From positions 682,001 to 746,000 of the forward strand of contig NZ_MWFK01000002.1 in NCBI RefSeq assembly GCF_002078175.1: a stretch of 64,000 nt of DNA. The letters run 5' to 3'. This DNA comes from Streptomyces sp. M41(2017) (lineage in GTDB: Bacteria; Actinomycetota; Actinomycetes; Streptomycetales; Streptomycetaceae). The translations under genes were made by a program, and so were the position numbers. The stretch's first letter is position 1, and each line of letters opens with the position of its first letter. Below the pieces are notes generated by a model. It ran no database searches. It saw nothing but the letters and a program-made list of their open reading frames with translations, and was not told the origin of the DNA. Shown here one piece after another: positions 63,771-64,000 of this stretch.

Positions 63771-64000
63771 TCAGGCGGTGGTGGCGGCGAAACGGTTCGC
63801 GGGGCGGGCGAGCCCGAGCAGTCCGCGCAGGGTGTCGGCTTCGTAGGCGGTCCGGAACACGCCCCGGCGCTGGAGTTCGGGCACGAGGCCGCGGGTGATC
63901 GCGGGGAGGTCGTGTCCCAGGACGGCGGGACGCAGCCGGAAGCCGGAGAGCCCCGCGGCGGCCAGCTCCTGGAGCAGGTCGGCGAGCTGGGCGGGTGTCC
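63771..64000 (-). CDS. NtaA-type monooxygenase 6, C-terminal part (cut by right edge)
   Basis: The last 76 or so residues of a protein that continues past the right edge. The end reads LVPELQRRGVFRTAYEADTL followed by RGLLGLARP, the standard C-terminus of NtaA/SnaA/DszA monooxygenases and close to that of monooxygenases 1 and 5. Its stop is 20 bases before the next gene on the same strand, so it belongs to the same operon. Confidence 0.85.
   Translation of the reverse strand, partial: TPAQLADLLQELAAAGLSGFRLRPAVLGHDLPAITRGLVPELQRRGVFRTAYEADTLRGLLGLARPANRFAATTA

Overview
The window is very GC-rich actinobacterial DNA, almost certainly Streptomyces. The gene families, the DmdR/IdeR-type iron boxes, GTG starts, 4-bp stop/start overlaps and leaderless small leader ORFs all fit that genus. 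No rRNA, tRNA, CRISPR array, integrase or complete insertion sequence was seen.

Region 1 (about 1-34.2 kb) is a hydroxamate siderophore locus. A single 7442-codon NRPS on the minus strand has six modules, two N-methyltransferase domains and a terminal epimerase, but no thioesterase. An MbtH-like protein and a partial amidohydrolase follow it. Divergent from it are two FecCD-type permeases and an ATPase for ferric-siderophore uptake. Next comes a minus-strand pair: a formyltransferase and an acetylglutamate-kinase-like enzyme. On the plus strand follow an ornithine N-monooxygenase, a heterodimeric ABC exporter and a siderophore-binding lipoprotein. Four iron boxes sit at the four promoters. 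Adenylation codes suggest a hexapeptide with two serines and several ornithine-derived residues, in the broad class of scabichelin/albachelin-type hydroxamates (inference).

Region 2 (34.3-45.2 kb) is vitamin B12-themed. It holds methylmalonyl-CoA mutase (mutA, mutB) with its GTPase chaperone meaB, and the cobalt transporter pair cbtB-cbtA behind a cobalamin riboswitch. A 3-hydroxyisobutyryl-CoA hydrolase follows, then a BtuFDC-like ABC importer behind a second cobalamin riboswitch.

Region 3 (45.3-64 kb) looks like a sulfur and organosulfur scavenging locus. It contains a cupin gene divergent from an Rrf2 regulator, a DsbA-like protein, and a family-5 (dipeptide-type) ABC importer. It also has six flavin-dependent luciferase-like monooxygenases (one cut by the right edge), an alpha/beta hydrolase, an FMN reductase, and the methionine/cysteine assimilation pair metY-metX. 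Two 24-codon leader ORFs sharing an arginine/valine/aspartate/cysteine pattern precede the importer operon and metYX. They suggest cysteine-responsive attenuation. A perfect 16-bp palindrome at the importer promoter has a degenerate copy between the cupin and Rrf2 genes, which suggests an Rrf2 operator.
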